Origin: Phycisphaera sp.
GTDB lineage: Bacteria; Planctomycetota; Phycisphaerae; Phycisphaerales; Phycisphaeraceae
Direction of reading: 5' to 3'
Length of the DNA: 8,010 nt
NCBI GenBank assembly: GCA_029287335.1
Contig: JARFRI010000110.1
Coordinates: forward strand, 1 to 8,010
Shown here: positions 7,195 to 8,010 of the stretch, one piece after another
Numbering within the stretch: the first letter of the stretch is position 1
Layout of the letters: every line of letters begins with the position of its first letter
The notes under the pieces: generated by a model
Database searches by the model: none
Told to the model about the DNA's origin: nothing
Seen by the model: only the letters and a program-made list of their open reading frames with translations
Made by a program: the position numbers and the translations under genes

Positions 7195-7280
7195 TAAAAA
7201 AGCAGAAAAGCAGAAAATCAAATCCAACTTGTATGACTCGATTTTCTGTTCTTTTGCTTTCCTGCTTTTCTACTTTTTTA
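7195..7280 (-). terminator. AT-rich hairpin and T-run terminating bioD
   Basis: Bases 7195-7213 and 7262-7280 are reverse complements at 18 of 19 positions, and the one exception becomes a G-U pair in minus-strand RNA. An inner 9-bp stem (7211-7219 with 7240-7248) can also form, leaving a T-rich bulge. In the minus-strand direction the 3' arm ends in a run of six T (7201-7196), as expected for an intrinsic terminator. The bioD stop codon (7272-7270) is inside the upstream arm, so terminator and coding sequence overlap. The arms are built from repeated AGCAGAAAA words, like the hairpin at 4767-4832. Confidence 0.6.
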
Positions 7281-8010
7281 TCACCCGCCACCAGTCCACC
7301 CGCCCCACCGCGTCGAGCACGCCCGGCGCGATCACCCCCTTGCCCGGCGACACGCCCCCCTGCACCCTGGGCACCAACGCCAGCACCTTCGCACCCGTCA
7401 TCGCCTCGATCCACCTCGGATTGCCCGGCAGCGACGGGTCCTGCGACATCGCCGCCGCCTCGTCGCCCTCGTACCCGTTGACCACCACGCCCGCCACCGT
7501 AATCCCCGCGTCGCGCAAGACCTTCACCGTCAGGGCCGTGTGATTCAGCGTGCCCAGCCCAGCCCGCGACACCACCACCACGGGCAAGCCAAAACAGCCC
7601 GTGTCCAACCATGTCAGCTTCGGATCGTCGCCGTCCAAAGGCACCATCACCCCGCCGGCACCCTCGACGATCAGCGCATCGCCATACCCATCGATCTGCC
7701 TCGCCGCGTCCTGTAATAGCGCCCAAGGCGTCGGCACGCACAGCTGCTTCGCCGCGACGGCCGGGGCCAAGGGCTCACGAAAACGAATCGGGTTAATCAC
7801 ATCCAAAGGCAGTCGGCAGTCACTAAAGTGCGCCAGTGCCTCGGCATCGCTATTGACCAACCCCTCCCGCCGCTTGTCACACCCCGTCGCCATCGGCTTA
7901 CACACCGCGACCTTTGCCCCGCTCCTCTGCTGACGGAGTGCCCACGCAATCGCGCACGCGATCACGGTCTTGCCGACCTCGGTGTCGGTCCCCGTCACAA
8001 ACAAGCCCGG
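7270..8010 (-). CDS. bioD: ATP-dependent dethiobiotin synthetase BioD, start just outside window
   Basis: BioD converts 7,8-diaminopelargonic acid, CO2 and ATP to dethiobiotin, the penultimate step of biotin synthesis, in the cytoplasm. The visible 246 residues begin PGLFVTGTDTEVGKT, containing the P-loop of the family (GTDTEVGKT, about residues 7-15 of the fragment). The catalytic-lysine motif follows as VCKPMATG. NPIRFREPLAPAVAA is the substrate-side segment, and VEGAGGVMVPLDG is the highly conserved glycine-rich motif. VVVSRAGLGTLNHT and VVVNGYE complete the core. A TTG at 8004 could serve as a start, but PG is encoded upstream in frame and the P-loop would lie only four residues in. The true start is therefore probably a few codons beyond base 8010. 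Length is normal for the family (about 220-250). All key motifs are intact. No other biotin genes are visible; they could lie upstream, beyond the window. Confidence 0.95.
   Translation of the reverse strand, partial: PGLFVTGTDTEVGKTVIACAIAWALRQQRSGAKVAVCKPMATGCDKRREGLVNSDAEALAHFSDCRLPLDVINPIRFREPLAPAVAAKQLCVPTPWALLQDAARQIDGYGDALIVEGAGGVMVPLDGDDPKLTWLDTGCFGLPVVVVSRAGLGTLNHTALTVKVLRDAGITVAGVVVNGYEGDEAAAMSQDPSLPGNPRWIEAMTGAKVLALVPRVQGGVSPGKGVIAPGVLDAVGRVDWWRVIKK

Noticed and set aside
7175..7741. A 188-codon minus-strand frame overlapping bioD
   Set aside because: It overlaps bioD in another frame, is glycine/arginine-rich low complexity, and lacks any motif, while bioD has all its catalytic motifs.

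Overview
This is a GC-rich chromosomal stretch from a Gram-negative (diderm) bacterium. The envelope proteins (an outer-membrane barrel tail, a very large AsmA-type protein and a PpiD/SurA-type anchored chaperone), together with the style of the AsmA-like and barrel sequences, suggest a planctomycete, possibly of the class Phycisphaerae. That placement is inference from sequence style, not from a marker gene. There is no rRNA, tRNA, CRISPR array, insertion sequence, integrase, toxin-antitoxin or defence module. The gene content is housekeeping and envelope biology.

Layout: (1) Bases 1-305 hold the 3' end of a plus-strand gene for a beta-strand-rich, probably outer-membrane protein. (2) The convergent gap 306-489 holds two repeat structures that both carry a GTAG head: a perfect short palindrome at 337-362 and a pair of inverted 32-base arms at 369-482 built like a REPIN. 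(3) Bases 490-4233 (minus) encode a 1247-residue AsmA/TamB/YhdP-type protein with an N-terminal membrane anchor. (4) A divergent promoter region at 4234-4396 separates it from (5) a small plus-strand gene at 4397-4747 for a free-standing tRNA-binding domain of the MetRS C-terminal type. (6) A long AT-rich hairpin at 4767-4832 lies between this gene and (7) a convergent PpiD/SurA-like chaperone gene, annotated here as starting at 7086 rather than at the longest-frame start at 7146. (8) Bases 7087-7269 hold its promoter and a second AT-rich hairpin of the same style. (9) Bases 7270-8010 (minus) hold dethiobiotin synthetase bioD, cut by the window edge just before its start.

The genes do not form one pathway. 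The AsmA-like protein, the barrel fragment and the PpiD-like chaperone all fit biogenesis of the cell envelope, while bioD and the tRNA-binding protein are unrelated housekeeping functions. bioD and the chaperone gene share a strand but are separated by a probable terminator and a new promoter, so they look like separate transcription units. I saw no convincing previously undescribed system. The most unusual signals are the intergenic structures: GTAG-headed repeats, a related pair of AT-rich hairpins at gene ends, and a promoter placed so close to a GTG start that the message may be leaderless.
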